Source: Acidaminococcus fermentans_A
GTDB taxonomy: Bacteria; Bacillota; Negativicutes; Acidaminococcales; Acidaminococcaceae
NCBI RefSeq assembly: GCF_052216985.1
Contig: NZ_JBQOUY010000007.1
Coordinates: forward strand, 33,595-97,594
Direction: 5' to 3'
DNA length: 64,000 nucleotides
Part shown: in pieces, positions 8,104 to 15,857 of the stretch
How positions within the stretch are numbered: position 1 is the stretch's first letter
Layout of the letters: each line of letters begins with the position of its first letter
Translations under genes and position numbers: made by a program
Notes under the pieces: generated by a model
What the model was told of the DNA's origin: nothing
The model's database searches: none
Seen by the model: only the letters and a program-made list of their open reading frames with translations

Positions 8104-8235
8104 AATGAGAGAGGGCCTCCTTTCTTCCATAGTTTTTGTATAAAAAAATCCCATAGCCTGTAAGGGCTATTAGGATCAGGATCCAGGAGATTGGATACAA
8201 TAAGTATACCATTTCCACCCCGCATTGGGGAAGGG

Positions 8236-9627
8236 CTAGCTGTACAGATCTTCCACTCCCAACAGGAGGGCTCCTTCCCTGGCTGCCCTTTCTTTAACCG
8301 GTTGGGTATAGCCTCCCTTGCTGAAAAACAGCAGATATTTTTCACGGATCTGGGGAAATGCCAAAGTGGCAGTGAGCAAATCTTCGTATTCCTCCATGGG
8401 CAGCGGCCGATTCCTGTATTTGCATTCGCAGAAAAGGCCTCGGGTCCCGGTCCGGTCCAAGGCTAAGATATCCACATCATCCTGCTGCCGCAGCACTGGA
8501 TTGTTCCCCCACCATTTACCTATCTTGGCCGGAACGAAAGGCAGTTTTCCCGCTCGGGCTTTATCCTGGAGATACTGCTTGCAAATCCGTTCAAACACAG
8601 GCCCCATATAATCCGGAAGGTTTTCCATGATTTCACGGGCTGCCTCTTTTTCTCCCAACAATTGATTGTAATTCTCCCGGCTGAACACAAACCGATACCA
8701 GAAGGTGTAAAAGAAAACCGTCAGTTCATAAATCCCCTTTCTGCTCCGTTCCGGCTCTCCGCAGGGAACGGTCCGCTGCACCAGCCGCAGGGTCTGGAGT
8801 ACCTGCAGGTATTTGCTGCATTTTTCATTGGATTCATGGATCCGGTCCCCGATCCGGGTCACCTGATTGGCCCCATTTGCGATGGCCTCCAGGATGCTGT
8901 TATAAACCCCCGGTTCCCGCAGTTCCATCCGCAGGAGCATCTGGGGTTCGTCATGAAGAAAAGCATTGGGAGAAAGGATTTTCCAAGCAATGTTCTCTTC
9001 CAAGGAAAGCCCGGGATCAAAGGCCCGAAGATACCGGGGAATCCCCCCCAGGATCCCGTAAGCCAGAAGCTGCTGTCCCGGATCCCAATTAGGAAAAAAA
9101 GCAGCGACTTCCCAATAGGAAAAAGGCTGGACTTCCATCTGTCCGGTAATCCGTCCGTAAAGAGGACTCTGATATCCCATGATCTCATTGACCATGAAGC
9201 TGACACTGGAGCCGCAAAGGATCAGAAAAATATTCTTCCCTTCCCAGGCATGGTCGATCACATGCTGAAAAATGCTTTTAATGGAAGGATTCTGCCCAGC
9301 CAGAAACGGAAACTCATCGATGATGAGAACGGTTTTTTCTTGGGGATTGACCCGAGCGGTAATGAAATCCAGGGCCTGTTCCCAACCCTCAAAAGGAGCC
9401 ACCGGACTGCCCAGCAGCCGGGTCTGGATCAAACGGGAAAAATCCTGGAGGTTCAGGGCATCATTCTTTTCCTGGGCCGAGAAAAACAGACAAGGGTGCC
9501 TGTGGGCAAATTCTTGGAGTATGGTGGTTTTCCCTACCCGACGGCGGCCATACATCACCAAAAACTGGAATCCCTTCGTTCCATAGGCTTCTTCCAGTAC
9601 CGAAAGTTCTTTCTCCCGTCCGATCAT
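8236..9627 (-). CDS. AAA ATPase with C-terminal DUF234 domain
   Basis: The 463-residue protein begins MIGREKEL, the usual start of the archaeal-type ATPase_2 family. Walker A is YGRRRVGKTT (about 28-37), Walker B is VLIIDEFPFL, and a winged-helix region follows. The C-terminal DUF234 part holds LFCECKYRNRPL, a restriction-endonuclease-like E-x-K pattern. Such genes are common orphans in bacteria and archaea and their role is unsettled; links to DNA transactions or defence have been proposed. The upstream spacer carries two perfect palindromes (9650-9694), suggesting autoregulation. Confidence 0.85.
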   Translation of the reverse strand: MIGREKELSVLEEAYGTKGFQFLVMYGRRRVGKTTILQEFAHRHPCLFFSAQEKNDALNLQDFSRLIQTRLLGSPVAPFEGWEQALDFITARVNPQEKTVLIIDEFPFLAGQNPSIKSIFQHVIDHAWEGKNIFLILCGSSVSFMVNEIMGYQSPLYGRITGQMEVQPFSYWEVAAFFPNWDPGQQLLAYGILGGIPRYLRAFDPGLSLEENIAWKILSPNAFLHDEPQMLLRMELREPGVYNSILEAIANGANQVTRIGDRIHESNEKCSKYLQVLQTLRLVQRTVPCGEPERSRKGIYELTVFFYTFWYRFVFSRENYNQLLGEKEAAREIMENLPDYMGPVFERICKQYLQDKARAGKLPFVPAKIGKWWGNNPVLRQQDDVDILALDRTGTRGLFCECKYRNRPLPMEEYEDLLTATLAFPQIREKYLLFFSKGGYTQPVKERAAREGALLLGVEDLYS

Positions 9628-9649
9628 ATCCTTCCCCCCTTAAAAAAAT

Positions 9650-9694
9650 ATACTCGTAAGTATTATACTTACGAGTATTATACTTTAAAGTATA
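9650..9694. promoter_or_regulatory. Two adjacent palindromes upstream of the DUF234 ATPase
   Basis: ATACTCGTAAG (9650-9660) and CTTACGAGTAT (9668-9678) are an 11-bp perfect inverted repeat with a 7-nt spacer. Immediately next is the uninterrupted 16-bp palindrome TATACTTTAAAGTATA (9679-9694), which ends at the stop codon of the upstream aminotransferase gene. Both share the TATACT/AGTATA element, as two operator copies would. They fill the whole promoter space of the ATPase gene. Confidence 0.6.
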
Positions 9695-10879
9695 TTATTT
9701 TTCAAAAGAGGCAAACGCCGCCTTCAGCTGCTGGAAGGCCTTTTCCACTGTGGACCGGGGACAGGCCATATTGAACCGTTCGAACTGGGCGGTAGCCGGT
9801 CCGAAGATCTTCCCGGAATCCAGCCACAGTTTGGCCTCATCAGTAACCAAGTGTTCCAATTCATCATCAGAGAGTCCGTAGCCGGAAAAATCGATCCACA
9901 CCAGGTAGGTCCCTTCCGGCTCCACAAAGGTGGCTTTGGAGAAATTTTCCTTCACGAAATCCCGGACCCAGGCGATGTTCCCGGCAATGTACTCCACCAG
10001 TTCCTTCACCCATTCATCCCCTTTGGTGTAACAGCTCTTCACCGCCACCTGGCCCATGATGCTTCCCTGGCTGTAGCCGGCGGCGGCATTGGCCTTCCGG
10101 TAGCGCTTCCGCAGATTTTCATCCGGGATGATGATGTTCCCAGGCTGGAGACCTGCCACATTAAAGGTCTTGCTGGGAGAATTGAATACAACCAGGTTGT
10201 TTCTGTATTTTTCATCCAGAGCCAGGAAGCTGGTGAAATGGTGGGGTGCGTAGACAAAATCACAGTGGATCTCATCGTCCAAGATGATCACATTGTGTTT
10301 CAAGCAGATATCCCCCATCCGGGTCAGCTCTTCTTTGGTCCATACCCGTCCTGCCGGGTTGTGGGGGCTGCACAGCAGGAATACTTTTACATTGTTATCT
10401 TTGATTTTCTGCTCGAAATCAGTGAAGTCAATGGTATATTTTCCATTTTCGTAATGAAGCTGACTGTTGATGAATTTCCGTCCATTGTCTTCAATCACTT
10501 CCCGGAAGGGGTAGTACACCGGCTGCTGGATCAGCACTGCATCCCCCGGCTCCGTGAATGCCTTCACCCCGGTGGCCAAGCCATAGACCACTCCGCAGCC
10601 CAGGGTCACCCATTCCGGCTGGATGTGGTAGCCGTGATGGACGGAGAACCACCGGTCCAGCGCTGCGTAATATTCGGCATCCGGATCCGTATAACCGAAT
10701 ATCCCGTGGTCGATCCGTTTGTGGAAGTCAGCCAGGATCTCTTCCGGCAGGGCGAAATCCATATCCGCCACCCACATAGGCAAAAGATCCGTGCGTCCCT
10801 TCCGCTGCATGCCGAAGTCATATTTCAGGCAGCTGGTGTTCTTCCGGTCGATGATCTGGTCAAAATTGTATTTTCCCAT
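9695..10879 (-). CDS. MalY/PatB-type PLP aminotransferase, second copy
   Basis: The 394-residue protein is a paralogue of the product of 4925-6115, with the same landmarks: LCSPHNPAGRVWT, ILDDEIHCDFVY and NSPSKTFNVAGLQ with the PLP lysine. It carries the conserved N-terminal MADMDFALP-like segment (VADMDFALPEEIL) of the MalY/PatB group. Expected activity is beta C-S lysis of cystathionine-like substrates or transamination. AAAGGAG lies before ATG 10879. It is read alone, with the palindromes of the ATPase gene immediately downstream. Confidence 0.9.
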   Translation of the reverse strand: MGKYNFDQIIDRKNTSCLKYDFGMQRKGRTDLLPMWVADMDFALPEEILADFHKRIDHGIFGYTDPDAEYYAALDRWFSVHHGYHIQPEWVTLGCGVVYGLATGVKAFTEPGDAVLIQQPVYYPFREVIEDNGRKFINSQLHYENGKYTIDFTDFEQKIKDNNVKVFLLCSPHNPAGRVWTKEELTRMGDICLKHNVIILDDEIHCDFVYAPHHFTSFLALDEKYRNNLVVFNSPSKTFNVAGLQPGNIIIPDENLRKRYRKANAAAGYSQGSIMGQVAVKSCYTKGDEWVKELVEYIAGNIAWVRDFVKENFSKATFVEPEGTYLVWIDFSGYGLSDDELEHLVTDEAKLWLDSGKIFGPATAQFERFNMACPRSTVEKAFQQLKAAFASFEK

Positions 10880-11050
10880 AGTATCGCTCCTTTTTCCTAG
10901 TAAATACCTATATAATATATCATACTGGATGGAGTCAGGGTTGGCAATGGAAAAGGCTTAAAGAAGGCTAAAACAACATCTATCCTACGTTTGTAAGACA
11001 TAAGTTGTTTATTCTATCCTATCCTGATCCAATCCATTCCAAAAGAATTT

Positions 11051-11079
11051 TTTCTTCCCTTTTCCAATCCTGCTATAAT
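11051..11079 (+). promoter_or_regulatory. Candidate sigma-70 promoter of the phosphoesterase gene
   Basis: A perfect -10 TATAAT (11074-11079) lies 26 nt before the ATG with a weak TTTCTT 17 nt upstream of it. Between 10971 and 11011 AAACAAC and GTTGTTT also form a loose inverted repeat of unknown role. Confidence 0.5.
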
Positions 11080-11104
11080 AAGACCATCTGAAAGGAGAAG
11101 AATA

Positions 11105-12076
11105 ATGATGAAAAAAAGATGGTTTCTCATTACGGCGCTGCTCACGATGCTGGCCTGCATCCTGCCCATGGCCCCTATGGACCACACCGTCCAAGCTCGG
11201 CGTTACGAACGGATCGTTGTATGCAGCGATGTCCATTATGGCAGCAAGACCTTGGACCCGGACCTCCGGACCCGAAAAATGAAGAACAAGGAGAACGCGG
11301 TCCGGGAAATCAACGGATGGGACGATGTGGACCTTTGTGTATTTACGGGAGATATGGTCCAGAAAACCGGCAGCTCGGCCGATTACAAGCTGGCCCGGAA
11401 ACTGACGGACCGGGTAAAAAAGCCTAAGGAATTCCTGGCCGGGAACCATGAAGTCATCTACCACCGGGATCTGTCCAGCACGGGAAAACTAGCGCCAGCA
11501 GATCCCTATGAACGGGGTCTTCATCTCCAGACCTACGAAAAGACCTTCGGCCCCCTGTATCATTCCCGGAAGCTGGGCCAATACTTCCTGCTGTTCCTGT
11601 CCCCGGATACCCTGGAAAGCAAGTACGCAGTGGAACTTTCCAAAGAGCAGCTGGCCTGGCTGGAAAAAGAACTGAAAGACCATCGGCAGGAACCCACCCT
11701 GATTTTCTGCCATGCCCCCATCACCGGGACCCTGATCCCCGGCAGCAAGCTGGACAAACCCCGAAATTATGCCCAGCCGGCCAAAAAGATCCACAAGCTG
11801 CTGGAAGAAAACCCTCAGGTCCTGCTGTGGGTATCCGGCCATACCCATACCTCCCCCAAGAACCCCAGCTTCAACGACCCGGTAAACAAAATCGCAGGCA
11901 CGGAAATCCTGGATGTCCACAATCCCACCTGGGACGGGAAACAAGTCTGGACCAATTCCTTATACCTGTATCCAGAAAAGATCGAGATCCGTACCTACAG
12001 CCACAAAAAGCACCAATGGCTGCCCCGGATGGATCGAACAGTGGCAGTCCCAGGAGAAATGAGAAAAGGGGTGTGA
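11105..12076 (+). CDS. Exported metallophosphoesterase (calcineurin-like)
   Basis: The 323-residue protein has an N-terminal signal peptide (basic MMKKR, hydrophobic core, likely cleavage near VQA at residue 31). The five metallophosphoesterase motifs follow in order: CSDVHYGS, TGDMVQ, GNHEV, FCHAPITG and WVSGHTHTS. These residues hold a dinuclear metal centre and hydrolyse phosphomono- or diesters, here outside the cytoplasmic membrane. GAAAGGAG precedes tandem ATGs. The stop codon lies in a hairpin (12070-12088), and a terminator shared with the convergent gene follows. Substrate is unknown. Confidence 0.88.
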   Translation: MMKKRWFLITALLTMLACILPMAPMDHTVQARRYERIVVCSDVHYGSKTLDPDLRTRKMKNKENAVREINGWDDVDLCVFTGDMVQKTGSSADYKLARKLTDRVKKPKEFLAGNHEVIYHRDLSSTGKLAPADPYERGLHLQTYEKTFGPLYHSRKLGQYFLLFLSPDTLESKYAVELSKEQLAWLEKELKDHRQEPTLIFCHAPITGTLIPGSKLDKPRNYAQPAKKIHKLLEENPQVLLWVSGHTHTSPKNPSFNDPVNKIAGTEILDVHNPTWDGKQVWTNSLYLYPEKIEIRTYSHKKHQWLPRMDRTVAVPGEMRKGV

Positions 12077-12091
12077 AAAGATCACACCTCC

Positions 12092-12132
12092 GGTCGCGGG
12101 TCGTGGGTCACAGATTGCGACCCACTTTTCTT
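12092..12132. repeat. GTC heptad array fused to a terminator hairpin
   Basis: Three 7-nt units read GTCGCGG, GTCGTGG, GTCACAG from 12093. The second and third units form the left arm of a hairpin, GTGGGTC (12103-12109) with GACCCAC (12119-12125), followed by TTTTCTTT. It separates the convergent phosphoesterase gene and the frameshifted gene and probably terminates transcription. A very similar array is at 40501. Confidence 0.75.
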
Positions 12133-12714
12133 TATAAATTACTGTAAACTGTTTTCTTTCCATCCTTCTCCAGATTCTTCTCCAGAGAAATGAAATAATA
12201 TTCCGTATCCTCCACCAGGCTGTTGGTGAGAAGATTCTGGAACGCAGCTTTTTCCATGCCTTTCCCTTGGACAGCGAACACATAGTTCCCGGTTTCCCAA
12301 CAGGCGGCTAAGGATCGGGGGGCCCAGTTGGGCGATATTGAGGATTGTCTTATTTACGGGTTGCTTATTCCATTTTATTCCATAAATCCCGCTAAGATTC
12401 TCTTTTGATATTTCTTTTTTTAATGCAGTCCTGATCCTGACTGTTGCTTCTATTTGCCCCAGCCGGACAAAGGAAAGGTCCGCAGAATGCCCCCCGATGA
12501 CAAAAACTCCATCTAAGGCATAGCCAGAATCCCGGCTGAGGGTCAGAGGGCAAAAGCCCAGGACCCGGGCAGCATCCTGATAGGTGGCATAGGACACATA
12601 GGGATTGGGGATTGCCGGACCGGCGGCCGGAGCCGCAAAAGCCGGTCCGGCAATCCCCAGGATCAGCAAAGAAGCAGCGGCAGCCAGGATACGCTTCATA
12701 ACAAGAGAGAACAT
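12132..12714 (-). pseudogene. Secreted protein gene with a single frameshift in a G6/C6 run
   Basis: Frame 1 from ATG 12714 encodes a signal peptide (MFSLVMKRILAAAASLL to AFA) and a domain through NKTILNIAQLG, then continues as low-quality sequence to 12139. Frame +1 from the same point encodes a plausible C-terminal half, ending WETGNYVFAVQGKG, AAFQNLLTNSL, EDTEYYF and stopping at 12132. Both frames meet at a run of six C on the coding strand (G6 at 12317-12322); removing one C gives a continuous protein of about 193 residues. The mutation could be a pseudogene lesion, phase variation or a sequencing error. No family is recognised with confidence. Confidence 0.6.
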
Positions 12715-13093
12715 GGTAAGACCTCGTTTTTGATAAAATGGAAAGGCAGCGCCTTCAGAAGAAGTGTAGCACGGAAATACAGGCTGGACAAGGGGCAGGG
12801 AATGAGGCCCTGGGGCAGGTGGAGGAAAAGTAGATAGAAAAAGTGAAGGGATTTGGAGAAAAAGAGGGAGAGAAGAGTCGGGGAATCAAAGGAAGCCAGC
12901 AAACGGCTTTTTCTCCTCTTTCACACCCCTGTCAATTGTCAATCGTCAATTGCTGTAGGAAGAAAACTAACAGATCAGTTTTCCAAGAATCAAGGATGCT
13001 TCGGAAAATCATGGGAGGATGCTCTTGCTTCTTAGAAAACAACAAGTCCAATGGTCAATGGCTGTCTTCCAACGGCCATTGACCATTGACAAA
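12715..13093. other. Gene-free spacer holding a heptad-bounded element
   Basis: This stretch between the frameshifted gene and tRNA-Val shows no credible gene. Its right half (12931-13090) is a segment bounded by GTC heptad arrays in opposite orientation, listed separately; the rest (12715-12930) is purine-rich on the plus strand and shows nothing I can name. Confidence 0.6.
12931..13090. repeat. 160-bp element bounded by inverted GTC heptad arrays
   Basis: The left end reads GTCAATT GTCAATC GTCAATT then GCTGT. The right end (13046-13090) is itself a hairpin: GTCCAATGGTCAATGGC pairs, with one bulge, with GCCATTGACCATTGAC, so units run GTCAATG on one arm and CATTGAC on the other. The interior (12952-13045) has no open reading frame of note. 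Compare the pairs at 17157-17304 and 52551-52748. Confidence 0.65.
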
Positions 13094-13136
13094 AAGGGCC
13101 TGTGAAAAAATGAGGATCATTTTTTCACAGGCCCTT
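13094..13136 (-). terminator. Terminator of tRNA-Val
   Basis: A 20-bp perfect stem (13094-13113 with 13117-13136) contains CCTGTGAAAAAATGA, the same stem core as the rpoN terminator. In the minus direction it follows the tRNA 3' end by 11 nt. Confidence 0.88.
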
Positions 13137-13147
13137 TATATTTAAAT

Positions 13148-13224
13148 TGGTGGGATTATGCGGATTCGAACCGTAGACCTCATCGATGTGAGCGATGCGC
13201 TCTAACCAACTGAGCTATAATCCC
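13148..13224 (-). tRNA. tRNA-Val (anticodon CAC)
   Basis: The minus strand folds as a complete cloverleaf with encoded CCA: acceptor GGGATTA/TAATCCC, D arm GCTC/GAGC, anticodon stem CATCG/CGATG with loop CTCACAT (anticodon CAC, reading GUG), and a T arm with TTCGAAT. The T stem has one A-C mismatch (positions 50-64). It reads valine GUG codons. Confidence 0.88.
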
Positions 13225-13269
13225 GATAAATTGTATTATACGCTTCCTGGTGAAAAATTGCAAGGGATT

Positions 13270-13974
13270 TTATAAAAAAATCCCTGCAGCGAGGCCAGCT
13301 ACCAAAAGTCCAGGCAGCATATTCCCCACCCGGATCTTCAAAAGACGGGTCATATTGATCCCGACCCCCAAAATCATCAGGCCGCCGCTGGCGGAAATCT
13401 CCTGGACCACAGTCTGGTTCATATACGGTCCCAGGAACCCCGCCAGAGCCGTAAGGATCCCCTGATAGACACCTACGGACAAGGCGGAGAACATCACCCC
13501 GATACCCATGTTAGAAGCATAGATGATGCCACTGAGGCCATCGATCATGGCCTTCGTGTATAAGGTGGTCGCATCCCCGCTGAGCCCATCTTGGATGGAG
13601 CCCACAATGGCCATAGCGCCCACACAGTACAGGAGACTGGTGGACAGGAATCCTTCCACAAAAGCTTCCGTCCCGCCGTCTCCCTTTCCTTTGGCTTTTG
13701 GGACCTGCGCCGCCAGCCAGGCTCCCACTTGTTCCAATTTTTCTTCGATTCCCAGTGCCTCTCCCAGGATGGATCCAGTGACAAGACTTATGATGGTCAA
13801 TAGGATATGCTGTCCCTGGAGAGCCATCTGGAGCCCCAGGACTATGACGCACAGCGCCAGTCCATAGATCACCGTCTCCTGGTATTTTTCTTTGATACCT
13901 CTGCCTACCAAGAGGCCCACCAAACTGCCGCCGGCGATGGCGGCTACATTCACAAGGGTTCCCGATCCGATCAT
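13270..13974 (-). CDS. DUF554 membrane protein
   Basis: The 234-residue protein has about seven hydrophobic segments and the DUF554 opening MIGSGTLVNVAAIAGGSLVG, with later GPYMNQTVVQEISASGG typical of the family. The start at ATG 13974 is chosen because GAGGAGGG lies 4 nt upstream and the family begins there. DUF554 proteins (YdfK-like) are inner-membrane proteins of unknown function, possibly transporters. The gene follows parB by 10 nt and is probably the third gene of the parA-parB transcript. Confidence 0.85.
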   Translation of the reverse strand: MIGSGTLVNVAAIAGGSLVGLLVGRGIKEKYQETVIYGLALCVIVLGLQMALQGQHILLTIISLVTGSILGEALGIEEKLEQVGAWLAAQVPKAKGKGDGGTEAFVEGFLSTSLLYCVGAMAIVGSIQDGLSGDATTLYTKAMIDGLSGIIYASNMGIGVMFSALSVGVYQGILTALAGFLGPYMNQTVVQEISASGGLMILGVGINMTRLLKIRVGNMLPGLLVAGLAAGIFL

Positions 13975-13984
13975 GGCTCCCTCC

Positions 13985-14989
13985 TCATACCGTAAAGAGA
14001 CTGGATTTTTTTCGGTTTCCAGACCGCACCGGCCCCTGGAGCAGTTCATAGAGCCGTTCCAGATCTTCCGGCCCGTAATACTCGATCAGGATCCGTCCGC
14101 CCCGTTCATTCCGGGAAGGTTCGATTTTCACCCGGGTTCCCAGGTACTGGATCAATTTTTCCTGGAAGGCCCGGGTATCCGGATCTTGAGGTCTTTCCTG
14201 GGTCGGAGACGCACTGGCCTTCTTCCCCGGTTCCGTTTTGGCCGGAGGGATTAGCTGTTCTTCCGTTTGGAAATAGATGTGCCAAGGTTTTCCTGCCTTT
14301 TCCGCTTTGGCTACTTCTTCCACGATACGGGCAGACCAGCCTCCCTCGGCGGCCCGACGAGCCAGATCCGTGATTTTCTCCGGTGTATCCAATCCCAGGA
14401 GGGGCCGTACCTGGCCGGGGGACAGCCGTCCTGCAGAAACCAATTCTGCAGCCTCAGCGGGCAGTTTCAGCAGCCGCAGGGCATTGGCTATGGCGGCCCG
14501 GCTCTTGCCCAGCTTCCGGGCCGCTTCTTCCTGGGTCAGCCCCAAAGTCTCCATGAGTTGCTGGATGCCCCGGGCTTCTTCCATGGGGTCCAGATCGCTG
14601 CGCTGCATATTTTCTACCAGCGCCACTTCCATCATGGCATCCTCATCATAGTCCCGGACCACCACCGGCACTTTGGTGAGCCCAGCAGCCTTGGCCGCCC
14701 GCCAGCGCCGTTCCCCAGCCACGATTTCGTACTGCCGTCCTTTTTTCCGGACGATCAGAGGCTGGATCACTCCGCTTTGGCGGATGCTTTCCTCCAATTC
14801 CCGGAGGGCCTCCGGATCAAAAGTCTTCCGAGGCTGGTAGGGATTGGGCTTCAGGCTCTTGACGGCTGCTTCTCCCACCGTTTCCCCGGCTTTCTTATCT
14901 TCCACCAAAGGAGCCACTGCTTTGGGCCGACGCCCTCCAAACATCTTGTCCAGGCCCGTCATTCCCAGACCGCTTTTTTTACCGGCCAC
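13985..14989 (-). CDS. parB: Chromosome-partitioning protein ParB (Spo0J)
   Basis: The 334-residue protein has a short basic N terminus (MAGKKSGLG, ParA-stimulating), the CTP-binding ParB N-terminal domain with PNPYQPRKTF, GERRWRAAKAAG and ENMQRSDLDPMEEA, a helix-turn-helix (LTQEEAARKLGKSRAAIANALRLLKL) that reads parS, and a C-terminal dimerisation domain. The start is a GTG overlapping the parA end by 11 nt. ParB loads at parS as a CTP-dependent clamp and organises the origin. A perfect parS lies 2.9 kb away at 17852-17867. Confidence 0.96.
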   Translation of the reverse strand: MAGKKSGLGMTGLDKMFGGRRPKAVAPLVEDKKAGETVGEAAVKSLKPNPYQPRKTFDPEALRELEESIRQSGVIQPLIVRKKGRQYEIVAGERRWRAAKAAGLTKVPVVVRDYDEDAMMEVALVENMQRSDLDPMEEARGIQQLMETLGLTQEEAARKLGKSRAAIANALRLLKLPAEAAELVSAGRLSPGQVRPLLGLDTPEKITDLARRAAEGGWSARIVEEVAKAEKAGKPWHIYFQTEEQLIPPAKTEPGKKASASPTQERPQDPDTRAFQEKLIQYLGTRVKIEPSRNERGGRILIEYYGPEDLERLYELLQGPVRSGNRKKSSLFTV

Positions 14990-15743
14990 GGCGTTTCACC
15001 TCCCTTGCCAACGCTCTGTAGGCTTCAGCTGCTTTTCCGTGGGGATCGTACACAGTAATGGGCTGTCCATAGCTGGGAGCTTCTCCCAACCGTACAGAGC
15101 GGGGAATCATGGTTTTGAACAGCAGGTCAGGGAAATGTTCCTTCACCTGGGCTACCACATCGTTGGACAGGTTGGTCCGGCTGTCCGTCATGGTCATGAC
15201 GATGCCTTCGATGGCCAGTTCTGGATTGGAGGACTGGCGGATCCGGTCCACCGTGGCCAGCAGCTGTGTCACCCCTTCCAGAGCATAGAATTCACACTGG
15301 ATGGGGATCAGCACACTGTCTGCTGCCGTCAAGGCATTCACCGTCAACAGGCTGAGGGAAGGGGGACAGTCGATGATCACATAGTCATAGTTGTCCTTAC
15401 TCTTGGACAGATGTTTCTTCAAGGCATTCGCCGGGTTCTTTTTATCGATGAGGTCGATCTCCGCCCCTGCCAGTTCCATGGTGGCAGGCGCCACCCAAAG
15501 ATTTTTCCAGGAAGAAGGCTGGATGATCTCTTCTAAGTCCGTATTGTTGATCAGTACATCGTACAGGCAGCGGGGCAGGCTGCTTTTATCGATTCCCAGA
15601 CCGCTGGTAGCGTTTCCCTGGGCGTCCAGGTCTACCAGCAGGGTCTTTTTCCGCCCTTCGGCCAAACAGGCCGCCAGATTGATGCTGGTGGTGGTCTTCC
15701 CAACTCCACCCTTCTGGTTGGCCACGGCAATGACTCGGGTCAT
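14979..15743 (-). CDS. parA: Chromosome-partitioning ATPase ParA (Soj)
   Basis: The 254-residue protein has the deviant Walker A motif KGGVGKTTTS (about residues 10-19), the DLDAQGNATSGLG switch, and the Walker B segment YVIIDCPPSLSLL. It is the small chromosomal ParA/Soj type without an N-terminal HTH. AAAGGAG lies 8 nt before ATG 15743. ParA-ATP binds DNA nonspecifically, is driven by ParB, and in Bacillus also regulates DnaA through domain III; two DnaA proteins are encoded here. The pair forms an operon with DUF554. Confidence 0.96.
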   Translation of the reverse strand: MTRVIAVANQKGGVGKTTTSINLAACLAEGRKKTLLVDLDAQGNATSGLGIDKSSLPRCLYDVLINNTDLEEIIQPSSWKNLWVAPATMELAGAEIDLIDKKNPANALKKHLSKSKDNYDYVIIDCPPSLSLLTVNALTAADSVLIPIQCEFYALEGVTQLLATVDRIRQSSNPELAIEGIVMTMTDSRTNLSNDVVAQVKEHFPDLLFKTMIPRSVRLGEAPSYGQPITVYDPHGKAAEAYRALAREVKRRGR

Positions 15744-15807
15744 AGGGTCCACTCCTTTCAAATGATGATTCCGTGTTGGGACACTGTAGGATATTGTAAC
15801 ATAGAAA

Positions 15808-15857
15808 TGAGGTTGTTGCACACATAAGCAACAACCTCAGGTCTGTTTTACAGACCT
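15808..15857 (-). terminator. Tandem hairpins ending pepT
   Basis: Directly after the pepT stop, AGGTCTG/CAGACCT forms a small hairpin (15839-15857). It is followed by a 12-bp perfect stem, TGAGGTTGTTGC with GCAACAACCTCA (15808-15839). The minus-strand run after the second is only modestly T-rich. Confidence 0.75.

Noticed and set aside
7946..8218. Minus-strand frame upstream of rpoN starting MEMVYLLYPISWILILIALTG, a possible small membrane protein
   Set aside because: The hydrophobic part is only about 35 residues and then runs out of frame into rpoN for 50 more codons of poor composition; no good ribosome binding site. It is probably the rpoN promoter region.
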